Assembly (NCBI GenBank): GCA_036653215.1
Contig: JAVVUK010000030.1
Span: forward strand, 1 to 16,746
Direction of reading: 5' to 3'
Length of the DNA: 16,746 nt
DNA from: JADFUS01 sp036653215
Lineage (GTDB): Bacteria > Bacteroidota > Bacteroidia > Bacteroidales > Rikenellaceae
Shown here: positions 6,738-13,809 of the stretch, in pieces
Numbering within the stretch: position 1 is the first letter of the stretch
Layout of the letters: each line of letters starts with the position of its first letter
Translations under genes and position numbers: made by a program
Notes under the pieces: generated by a model
Database searches by the model: none
What the model was told of the DNA's origin: nothing
What the model saw: the letters and a program-made list of their open reading frames with translations, nothing else

Positions 6738-8269
6738 TGTATATAAGGTGCTTTAGCGGAGCTCTATCGGGCATAGACGCTATAACAATCACGATAGAAG
6801 TAAATATAATAAACGGAGATAAATTTTTTATTGTGGGGCTTCCCGACAATGCCGTAAAAGAGAGTGAGCAACGTGTAAAAGCAGCTTTTGAAAATAGTAA
6901 ATTTAAACTTAGCGAACAGGAAATAACGATAAACCTTGCCCCTGCAAATGTAAGAAAAGAAGGCTCTTATTTTGATCTTCCTATCGCTGTTGCAATTCTT
7001 GCAGCAACTTCACACATCACCAACTACCCTATTTTCGACGAATGTATGATCATGGGTGAGTTATCGCTTGACGGATCGCTACAACCCATAAAAGGAGCTT
7101 TATCTATGGCGATGCAAGCTCGTAACGACGGGCTTAAACGTTTTATCTTACCTAAGTCAAACGCTTCTGAAGCCGCCATGATAAGCGGAATAGAGGTAAT
7201 AGGAGTAGAATCGCTCTCAGAGGTTGTAGGATACCTTAATAATAACATATCTATCACTCCCACCAAGCCTAAAGAATATATATACGACTATGACGACACG
7301 GAGAAAGTGCTTGACGACTTCTCGGATGTCAAAGGGCAGGAGGGGATAAAGCGTGTCCTTGAAATTGCAGCTGCAGGAGGACATAACGTCTTGATGATAG
7401 GGTCTCCTGGATCTGGAAAGACGATGCTCGCAAAACGTATGGGTTCGATATTACCGTCTATGACTATTGCAGAGGCTATTGAGACAACACGCATACATTC
7501 TGTTGCAGGAAAGACAGGATCTGGCGATGGACTGCTCACAAAACGCCCTTTCCGCTCACCACACCACACAGTATCGAACATCGCTATTGTCGGAGGAGGG
7601 ACATCGCCACAACCAGGAGAAGTATCTCTTGCTCATAACGGCATTTTATTTTTAGATGAACTTCCAGAATTTGGACGTTCGGTATTGGAGGTTATGAGAC
7701 AACCTCTTGAAGACAGAGTCATTAACATCTCACGTGCTAAATATACGGTACGCTACCCAGCCAACTTTATGCTCATCGCCTCTATGAACCCTTGTCCTTG
7801 CGGATATTACACTCACCCGGACAAAGAATGCACTTGTAGCCATGCCGACAGACGACGTTATATGAATAAAATATCGGGTCCTTTGATGGATCGTATAGAT
7901 CTTCAAATTGAAGTTATGCCTGTCAGCTTTGACGAATTAACAACCAAGAAAAAAGGAGAGACAAGCCGTGAAATACGTCTGCGTGTTGAGGCGGCACGCA
8001 AAAGACAAATAGAACGTTTCAAAGACGAAGGGATACATTCTAACTCAATGATGAATAGTGCCCAAACAGAGAAATATTGCTGTTTAGATAAAGAAGCGAC
8101 CATGATTTTAAAAATGGCTGTTGAGCGTCTTGGACTGTCGGCACGAGCTTATGATAGAGTGCTTAAGATGTCTCGCACCATAGCCGACCTTGCAGGAGAA
8201 GATAATATATTAACCAAACATATAACCGAAGCAATTCAATATCGCACGATTGACCGTGATAATTGGTAG
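6737..8269 (+). CDS. comM: ComM/YifB family Mg-chelatase-like AAA+ ATPase
   Basis: In studied bacteria ComM is a hexameric helicase that promotes branch migration when transforming DNA is integrated; not every species that carries it is known to be transformable. The 510 residues follow the family layout. A ChlI-type Lon-protease-like N-terminal domain occupies about 1-170, including FIVGLPDNAVKES and a GELSLDG motif at 107-113. Next comes the AAA+ core with Walker A GSPGSGKT (222-229), PHHTVS (275-280), Walker B ILFLDELPE (303-311) and the NPCPCGYY loop (351-358). That loop has a second cysteine pair, CTC (366-368), likely a metal site. A C-terminal Mg-chelatase domain contains GLSARAYDR. 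The gene overlaps cdaA by one base and abuts comEC with no gap. Confidence 0.95.
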   Translation: MYIRCFSGALSGIDAITITIEVNIINGDKFFIVGLPDNAVKESEQRVKAAFENSKFKLSEQEITINLAPANVRKEGSYFDLPIAVAILAATSHITNYPIFDECMIMGELSLDGSLQPIKGALSMAMQARNDGLKRFILPKSNASEAAMISGIEVIGVESLSEVVGYLNNNISITPTKPKEYIYDYDDTEKVLDDFSDVKGQEGIKRVLEIAAAGGHNVLMIGSPGSGKTMLAKRMGSILPSMTIAEAIETTRIHSVAGKTGSGDGLLTKRPFRSPHHTVSNIAIVGGGTSPQPGEVSLAHNGILFLDELPEFGRSVLEVMRQPLEDRVINISRAKYTVRYPANFMLIASMNPCPCGYYTHPDKECTCSHADRRRYMNKISGPLMDRIDLQIEVMPVSFDELTTKKKGETSREIRLRVEAARKRQIERFKDEGIHSNSMMNSAQTEKYCCLDKEATMILKMAVERLGLSARAYDRVLKMSRTIADLAGEDNILTKHITEAIQYRTIDRDNW

Positions 8270-9721
8270 ATGGATAGTTTTATATTCAGAGAGACAAACT
8301 CATTAAAAGAGAAACTTCTCCTTGTTCCTATTGCAAAAATATTCTTTGCTCTACTTGTTGGCATCGTAATAGGATATATGGCTCCTATACTTTCTTTTTA
8401 CGCTCTGATAGCTCTTCTCATTGCTATTCCAATAGCTATAAAACTAAAAATTCCATATTCTCTTCTCATACTTTTAGGACTCTCACTTCACTATTTAGAC
8501 GCTAAAGAAGAGAAAATACCTCAAAACGTATTTTTAAACAAGACCTTTAACGTCGTCGAAGTTATAAACTCAAAGAGTTATGTCATAGATCTAAATAATG
8601 AAAGGTTGGTTTTTCTTAACGCCACACCTCTCCAAAAGGGCGATCTTGTAAAGGCAGAGGTAATGGTGGAGTCTCTAAAAGGATCTACAATTAAAAATAA
8701 AACATACTTTTTAGATTTAGGGATTGACCTTTATGCCCACTCCTCAGAAAATAGCGAGACCTTAATTATAGGCACCGCTACGCCGAAGGTGAAGCCTCTT
8801 TATAACACAAAGATCTTCTTCCGCTCTTTAAGAGACAAGTTAGTTCTAAGACTGAGCAGCCTCAACATAGATAAAAACGACAAAGCAATAGTAAAAGCGA
8901 TAACATTAGGAGACACTCGTGGCATAAGACAACAAACGAAAACAGACTATGCCTCTTGCGGAGTGTCTCACATACTTTCCATCTCTGGTTTACATATAAG
9001 TGTAATTTTCATAATTCTCAACGCCATACTACTCGTAATCCCAAATTATAGATTTTGGCGTACGACAAAGGTGATTTTCATAATCTCCATGATGTGGTTT
9101 TATGTCTTCGTCTCAGGATCGTCACCCTCAGCAATGAGATCGGCATTTATGCTTACGCTACTTCAATTTTGTTATGCCTATGTAAAAAGCAGATACCAAA
9201 TGTACAATATACTATTTGCCTCTGCGGTCTTCTTTTTACTTATAGACCATACATTACTCTTAGATGTAGGATTTCAACTCTCATACCTCGCCCTCTTTGC
9301 TATTCTATTTCTATACTACCGCATATCTCTTGTTGTGAGGATGAAAAACAAAATTCTCAATAATATCCTTTCTATAATTCTGATCTCTATATCGATACAA
9401 ATCATAACCACTCCTTTTGTAACTTATTATTTTGGAGTGCTCTCGCTAACAGGACTCTTAGCAAACATAGTATTCACCTCACTACTGCCAATTTTGATGT
9501 GGGCATCATTAACATATCTCGTCATACCCAACGCTCTGTCTTATAAAGCCATAGAGAGTGTCATGTATTGTTATAACATATCTATCGAGAAGATAAGTGC
9601 CTTGCCTCTAAGTAGCATAAACAACTACTACACCTCCACTGCTGAAATAATAGCATATTTTATTCTATTTGTCGTCTCTTCACTCTACTTGGCATATTTT
9701 TATAAAATAAAACAAGGTTAA
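8270..9721 (+). CDS. comEC: ComEC/Rec2 family DNA-uptake channel, short form
   Basis: ComEC forms the inner-membrane channel through which single-stranded DNA enters during transformation. The 483 residues have two or three N-terminal helices (21-75) and a DUF4131-like soluble segment (about 85-175). The Competence domain follows, with the hallmark GVSHILSISGLHIS (231-244), the GSSPSAMRSAFM motif (about 278-290), DVGFQLSYLAL (about 332-342) and several further helices to the end. The C-terminal metallo-beta-lactamase-like domain of long ComEC proteins is missing, since the protein stops a few residues after its last helix. There is no sign of a frameshift, because the stop lies in a clean terminator. 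The ATG directly follows the comM TAG. Its stop codon forms part of the terminator hairpin. Confidence 0.93.
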   Translation: MDSFIFRETNSLKEKLLLVPIAKIFFALLVGIVIGYMAPILSFYALIALLIAIPIAIKLKIPYSLLILLGLSLHYLDAKEEKIPQNVFLNKTFNVVEVINSKSYVIDLNNERLVFLNATPLQKGDLVKAEVMVESLKGSTIKNKTYFLDLGIDLYAHSSENSETLIIGTATPKVKPLYNTKIFFRSLRDKLVLRLSSLNIDKNDKAIVKAITLGDTRGIRQQTKTDYASCGVSHILSISGLHISVIFIILNAILLVIPNYRFWRTTKVIFIISMMWFYVFVSGSSPSAMRSAFMLTLLQFCYAYVKSRYQMYNILFASAVFFLLIDHTLLLDVGFQLSYLALFAILFLYYRISLVVRMKNKILNNILSIILISISIQIITTPFVTYYFGVLSLTGLLANIVFTSLLPILMWASLTYLVIPNALSYKAIESVMYCYNISIEKISALPLSSINNYYTSTAEIIAYFILFVVSSLYLAYFYKIKQG

Positions 9722-9746
9722 GGACGTGTGTCCTTAACCTTGTTTT
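9709..9746. terminator. Bidirectional terminator between comEC and the oxoamine synthase gene
   Basis: A perfect 17-bp inverted repeat (left arm 9709-9725, right arm 9730-9746) is separated by a GTGT loop. The left arm begins AAAACAAGG and the right arm ends CCTTGTTTT, so each strand reads a stem followed by a T run. The comEC TAA (9719-9721) lies within the left arm. The converging gene ends 20 bases to the right, so one element can serve both transcripts. Confidence 0.9.
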
Positions 9747-9765
9747 AAAGTGTTATCTATATTTA

Positions 9766-11022
9766 TTATTCAGCCCTGTCCGGCATCTCACAATCGTAAG
9801 CACCAGCATCAAGCTTTTCTTTACACTCTCTAAAACATTTAAGTGTATAAGCGACATCCTCTTCTGTGTGAACCGCTGTTGGGATTATACGTAATATGAT
9901 CTCTCCCTTAGGCACTACCGGATAAACAACCACAGAACAGAAAATACTATATCTTTCACGTAAGTCAACGGCTATGTTTGTAGCCTCTCTAACACCACCT
10001 TTTAGGTACACTGGAGTGACTGGTGATTGTGTAACGCCGATGTTAAGCCCACACGCTCTAAAGCCATCTTGCAACAATGTTGCTATATGCCAAAGTCTTT
10101 CTTTAAGTTCAGGACGTGTACGTATTATGTCAAGACGCTTCAAAGCACCCATAACCATAGGCATAGGAAGAGACTTAGCGTATATCTGAGAACGTAAGTT
10201 ATAACGTAGATAGTCTATTATTGCAGGTTCCCCGGCAACAAAAGCACCAATACCTGCCATACTCTTTGCAAATGTAGAGAAGTGTACATCCACGCCATCT
10301 TCAACGCCGAAATGTTCAGGAGTACCGGCACCAGTCTTACCCATAGTACCAAATCCGTGAGCATCGTCAACAAGAAGACGGAAATCGAAATCTTTCTTCA
10401 TAGCCACAATCTCATCCAAACGACCAAGATCGCCCTTCATGCCAAACACACCTTCGGTGATCACCATAACACCACCGCCACGTTCCTCAGAGACCTTAAC
10501 AGCACGTTCAATTTGTTTACGACAATGTTCCATGTCGTTGTGAGGATAAACAAAACGCTTTCCTCCTTTAGCTTTATGAAGAAGAAGACCATCTATAATA
10601 CAAGCGTGAGCTTCAGAGTCATAAACTATGACATCACGTGCAGAGACAAGAGTGTCTATAATAGAAACCATGCCTTGATAACCGAAGTTTAAAAGATAAG
10701 CGTCTTCCTTACCCACAAAAGCAGCCAACTCTCTTTCAAGTTGCTCGTGCCATTTTGTTTGACCACTCATCATACGAGCTCCCATAGGATATGCCATACC
10801 GAACTCACGTGCAGCTGCAGCATCAGCCTCCATTACTTCTGGCATTGCCGCAAGACCAAGATAGTTGTTAAGGCTCCAGTTTAGAACTTCTTTACCTCTA
10901 AAAATCATATGAGGAGCAATAGGACCTTCGAGTTTTGGGAATGTGTAATAACCATGACTCTTTTTTTGATACTGACCTATCGGACCACCACTGTTTTTTC
11001 TAATTCTTTCAAAAATATCCAC
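9766..11022 (-). CDS. Alpha-oxoamine synthase family PLP enzyme (SPT/KBL/BioF-like)
   Basis: Enzymes of this superfamily join an amino acid to an acyl thioester with loss of CO2. The 418 residues carry the fold type I landmarks: LNNYLGL (51-57), a substrate-side region MGARMMSGQ (80-88), the PLP-stacking histidine H139 in SEAHACIIDG, VDDAHGFG (218-225) with D220 and H222, and the Schiff-base lysine K253 in STFAKSMAG. The N-terminal start DIFERIRKNSGGPIGQY and the MGARMMSG region differ from the Bacteroidetes serine palmitoyltransferases I remember, which carry a TGCAGSR motif there. Database labels vary between SPT, 2-amino-3-ketobutyrate CoA ligase and aminotransferase. A role in sphingolipid or sulfonolipid head-group synthesis is possible. 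The start is a GTG (11020-11022); the next upstream in-frame codon of note is a stop and no ATG is available nearby. Confidence 0.88.
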   Translation of the reverse strand: MDIFERIRKNSGGPIGQYQKKSHGYYTFPKLEGPIAPHMIFRGKEVLNWSLNNYLGLAAMPEVMEADAAAAREFGMAYPMGARMMSGQTKWHEQLERELAAFVGKEDAYLLNFGYQGMVSIIDTLVSARDVIVYDSEAHACIIDGLLLHKAKGGKRFVYPHNDMEHCRKQIERAVKVSEERGGGVMVITEGVFGMKGDLGRLDEIVAMKKDFDFRLLVDDAHGFGTMGKTGAGTPEHFGVEDGVDVHFSTFAKSMAGIGAFVAGEPAIIDYLRYNLRSQIYAKSLPMPMVMGALKRLDIIRTRPELKERLWHIATLLQDGFRACGLNIGVTQSPVTPVYLKGGVREATNIAVDLRERYSIFCSVVVYPVVPKGEIILRIIPTAVHTEEDVAYTLKCFRECKEKLDAGAYDCEMPDRAE

Positions 11023-11067
11023 TGTATTATTATTTTTAATTTAACTTTTCATTTTTGATTAACCATA

Positions 11068-11075
11068 CAAAGGTA
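11068..11075 (-). promoter_or_regulatory. TAnnTTTG -7 box for the oxoamine synthase gene
   Basis: On the minus strand TACCTTTG matches the consensus and ends 45 bases before the GTG start, predicting a leader of about 40 bases that is A-rich and lacks a Shine-Dalgarno sequence. The 175-base intergenic region 11023-11197 otherwise holds the bamD promoter and nothing else I can identify. Confidence 0.5.
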
Positions 11076-11169
11076 TAGTTTAATATTTATTTGGGGTAAT
11101 CGGCAAATGTCATTTCAACGAATTGACCTTATTATTCAACAAAAATTTTATTGATTGATAAAAATGTAT

Positions 11170-11177
11170 TACTTTTG
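11170..11177 (+). promoter_or_regulatory. TAnnTTTG -7 box for the bamD operon
   Basis: TACTTTTG matches the Bacteroidetes -7 consensus and ends 20 bases before the first candidate ATG at 11198. TTG triplets at 11151 and 11155 are 16 and 12 bases upstream of the box, somewhat closer than the usual spacing for a -33 element. It is the likely start of a transcript running through the DUF2007 gene. Confidence 0.55.
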
Positions 11178-11197
11178 TAAGATATTTCAAGGATTGT

Positions 11198-12211
11198 ATG
11201 ATGGTGATGAAAACATATAGGTTAATGTTGTTTCTCTTTGTGGGAATATTTCTCTGCTCTTGCAGCGAATACTCTTCAATATTAAAGGGACGTGACTATG
11301 AAAAGCAATATAAATTGGGTCTTAAATACTATGATGAGAAGAAAGACCAAAGGGCGATGGCTCTCTTAGACAACGTAAATCCTATATATGCGGCTACAGA
11401 ACGTGCCGACACAATAAGATTTTACCTATCTAACTTAACATTTAGAGATGGCGAATATGAGCAAAGTGCCCAACTATTTGATATGTTTAGGAAGACATAC
11501 GGACGTAGTAGTTTTACGAGAGATGCCGAATTTATGTATGGAATGAGTTTCTATATGTTATCTCCAAACTCCGAACGTGACCAACTTTACTCTGCAAAGG
11601 CAATATCTGCATTTAACGAATTTATATATCGTTATCCGAACGACAAAAACACAGATAAAGCACAACTCATGATCGATGAGCTTATGTCTCGTATAAATGA
11701 AAAGGAGTTTAAAGTCGGGGAGACATATTATAATATAGGATATTATAACTCTGCTATCACCACATTTAAAAACATTCTTAAACGTAATCCCGATGTGCCA
11801 CGACGTGAGGATATACGATATTTGATGCTTAAATCATATTACAACTATGCAAGACAAAGTGTGCCTTCAAAACAAAAAGAGCGTTTCTTTGATGTTATAG
11901 ATGCCTATTACTCTTTAGTATCGGAATATCCGGCCACACAATATCAGAAGACAGCGACACGTATGTATAAAAACGCCCAATCGTTTACAGACGGAACAGC
12001 GGAAGTTAGCGATCTTACGGTAGAGGTGAAAGCAACAAAAAACGACATCTATGCAAAACGTAACGAGTTGCAAAGAAGGATCTTAGACTATGAAATATCC
12101 GACAGAAACAAAAATAAAGTAAAAAACCTAAAAGCGAAATTAGAACAGGTGGAAGCCTCTATTGAAGAAATAGAGAACAAAAAAGCCGCCGAAGATTTGA
12201 TAATTCATTAA
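11198..12211 (+). CDS. bamD: Outer membrane assembly lipoprotein BamD
   Basis: BamD is the essential TPR lipoprotein of the BAM complex, which folds beta-barrel proteins into the outer membrane from its periplasmic side. The 337-residue product has a lipoprotein signal with lipobox LCSC, lipidated cysteine at residue 22 counted from 11198. The region that follows, YSSILKGRDYEKQYKLGLKY, is the Bacteroidetes form of the family opening. TPR-like helix pairs run to about residue 250, including a YRYPND loop. The C-terminal 60 residues (from about 275) are a charged coiled coil. Methionines at 11198, 11201 and 11207 are all possible starts; the one at 11207 gives the most usual signal peptide, MKTYRLMLFLF. 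It is the first gene of a run in which rpoZ follows 14 bases downstream. Confidence 0.93.
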   Translation: MMVMKTYRLMLFLFVGIFLCSCSEYSSILKGRDYEKQYKLGLKYYDEKKDQRAMALLDNVNPIYAATERADTIRFYLSNLTFRDGEYEQSAQLFDMFRKTYGRSSFTRDAEFMYGMSFYMLSPNSERDQLYSAKAISAFNEFIYRYPNDKNTDKAQLMIDELMSRINEKEFKVGETYYNIGYYNSAITTFKNILKRNPDVPRREDIRYLMLKSYYNYARQSVPSKQKERFFDVIDAYYSLVSEYPATQYQKTATRMYKNAQSFTDGTAEVSDLTVEVKATKNDIYAKRNELQRRILDYEISDRNKNKVKNLKAKLEQVEASIEEIENKKAAEDLIIH

Positions 12212-12225
12212 AAAACAACTGAAAT

Positions 12226-12582
12226 ATGAACCCAAAGAAAGGAAATATTCCAACAAACACCGTCACAAGAAATCTATATGAGATAGACGCTCCAACAGGA
12301 AACATCTATGAGTCAATAGAGCTTATTTCAAGACGTGCAAATCAGGTTAGCTCAAAGATCAGAAAAGAACTAAAAGCGAAACTTGAAGAATTTGCAAATG
12401 TGAGTGACAACCTTGAGGAGACTTTCGAAAATAGAGAGCAAATAGAAATTTCGAGCTACTACGAGAAGTTGCCTAAGGCTGTTCTTATAGCTACTCAAGA
12501 ATTTCTAAATAATGAATTAGTAGTAGTGGAAGGCGACGAAGCTGCTTTTGACGAAGTTCCAGAAGAGGAAAACGAAAGATAA
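12226..12582 (+). CDS. rpoZ: RNA polymerase omega subunit (Bacteroidetes type)
   Basis: The 118-residue protein corresponds to the omega/RpoK-like family that in Bacteroidetes is encoded between bamD and coaBC. Omega binds the beta-prime subunit and helps RNA polymerase assembly. The recognisable part is residues about 20-50, with NLYEIDAPTGNIYESIELIS followed by RRANQVSSKI, which corresponds to the conserved omega helix (ISKRA-Q-like) that contacts beta-prime. The C-terminal third is acidic and poorly conserved. Similarity to proteobacterial omega is weak, so the call relies on this motif, size and the conserved gene order. There is no internal promoter with a full consensus match, so it is probably cotranscribed with bamD. 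Confidence 0.85.
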   Translation: MNPKKGNIPTNTVTRNLYEIDAPTGNIYESIELISRRANQVSSKIRKELKAKLEEFANVSDNLEETFENREQIEISSYYEKLPKAVLIATQEFLNNELVVVEGDEAAFDEVPEEENER

Positions 12583-12595
12583 TCTTTGTATAGGT

Positions 12596-13807
12596 ATGCG
12601 TCTTGCAGGGAAAAAGATAATTGTAGGTGTCACAGGCAGTATTGCTGCTTATAAAACAGCTTCTTTAATAAGGCTTCTTGTAACTCAAGGAGCTGAGGTT
12701 AAAGTTGTGATGACTCCTCTTGCGAAAGAGTTTATAACTCCTTTAACCCTTGCAACAGTATCTCGCAACCCTATCCTTGTCGATTTTTTTAACCCTGAAA
12801 ACGGGGAATGGAACTCTCATGTATCTCTCGGAGAGTGGGCTGATGCTTTTCTTATAGCTCCGGCAACGGCAAACACAATAGCCAAAATGGCATATGGCAT
12901 TGCCGATAACCTCCTTCTAACGACATACTTATCGGCACGTTGTCCTATATTTATAGCTCCGGCTATGGATCTTGATATGTATGCCCACGCAACAACAACA
13001 TCGAACCTTAAAAAACTTGTTGAAAACGGAGCACACCTCATCGAACCGGGAAACGGATTTCTTGCCAGTGGGCTGCAAGGCAAAGGGCGTATGGCAGAGC
13101 CTGAGGACATTTGTCAATATATATGTTCTTTCTTTGAAGAAGCACCAAAGCCTCTACTTGGCAAAAGAGCACTTGTAACAGTTGGAGGATCGATAGAAAA
13201 GATTGACGCTGTACGTTATATCAGCAATAACTCAACAGGAAAAATGGGTTATGCCTTATCGCAAGTACTTGTCCAATATGGTGCTGAAGTAACTATTGTC
13301 AGAGCGAGAGTAGACGAGAACCTTGTCGGCAGTGTAAAAGGAGCTAAAGAAATTGTTGCTCTTTCGGCTGAAGAGATGTATCGAGAAGTTGTAGGAAGAA
13401 CTTCTGAAAATGATATTATAATCATGGCTGCTGCGGTGGCAGATTTTACGCCACAAACAACAGCTACACATAAAATAAAAAAGAGCGAGGGCATGACCCT
13501 TGAGCTTAAAGCTACAAAAGACATTGCGGCAGAGGTAGGAAAGATAAAAAATGACTCTCAGACATTGATAGGTTTTGCCCTTGAAAGTTGTAACGAAGTA
13601 GACAATGCAATAGATAAACTTCATCGTAAAAACATGGACTACATAGTTCTAAACTCTCTTAACGACAGTGGTGCTGGTTTTGGATACGACACAAACAAAG
13701 TCACTCTTTTCGCTAAAGAAGGTAGTGCCATAAATCTTGGACTTAAAGACAAGAAAAAAATTGCTAAAGAAATAATAGACAATATATTCCGTCACAAAAA
13801 CAGATAA
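12596..13807 (+). CDS. coaBC: Bifunctional phosphopantothenoylcysteine decarboxylase/synthetase CoaBC
   Basis: CoaBC converts 4'-phosphopantothenate and cysteine to 4'-phosphopantetheine in coenzyme A synthesis. The 403-residue product has the N-terminal flavodoxin-like CoaC domain with TGSIAAYK (13-20), the catalytic His H75 in SHVSLGEWAD, and APAMDLDMY (121-129) at the place of the PxMNxxMW motif. The CoaB half runs from about residue 188, with VTVGGSIEKID, NNSTGKMG (211-218), AAAVADF (278-284) and the lysine-rich KIKKSEG (293-299). Two CoaC positions differ from E. coli: Asp replaces the motif Asn (D125), and the flap LASGLQGKGRM (156-166) has no cysteine. The start at 12596 is preferred over an in-frame ATG at 12548 because it begins the flavodoxin strand and leaves rpoZ intact. 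recN starts two bases after the stop. Confidence 0.95.
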   Translation: MRLAGKKIIVGVTGSIAAYKTASLIRLLVTQGAEVKVVMTPLAKEFITPLTLATVSRNPILVDFFNPENGEWNSHVSLGEWADAFLIAPATANTIAKMAYGIADNLLLTTYLSARCPIFIAPAMDLDMYAHATTTSNLKKLVENGAHLIEPGNGFLASGLQGKGRMAEPEDICQYICSFFEEAPKPLLGKRALVTVGGSIEKIDAVRYISNNSTGKMGYALSQVLVQYGAEVTIVRARVDENLVGSVKGAKEIVALSAEEMYREVVGRTSENDIIIMAAAVADFTPQTTATHKIKKSEGMTLELKATKDIAAEVGKIKNDSQTLIGFALESCNEVDNAIDKLHRKNMDYIVLNSLNDSGAGFGYDTNKVTLFAKEGSAINLGLKDKKKIAKEIIDNIFRHKNR

Positions 13808-13809
13808 TA

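Noticed and set aside
10282..10692. Plus-strand frame of 136 codons opposite the oxoamine synthase gene
   Set aside because: The opposite strand encodes a highly conserved PLP enzyme with its active-site motifs; this frame has no recognisable domain.
12581..12588. Internal promoter for coaBC
   Set aside because: AATCTTTG lacks the first T of TAnnTTTG, has no -33 element and lies seven bases before the start; the genes are tightly packed and cotranscription is simpler.
13256..13624. Minus-strand frame of 122 codons inside coaBC
   Set aside because: The translation is cysteine, serine and tyrosine rich with no domain, as expected from the complement of a real coding frame.
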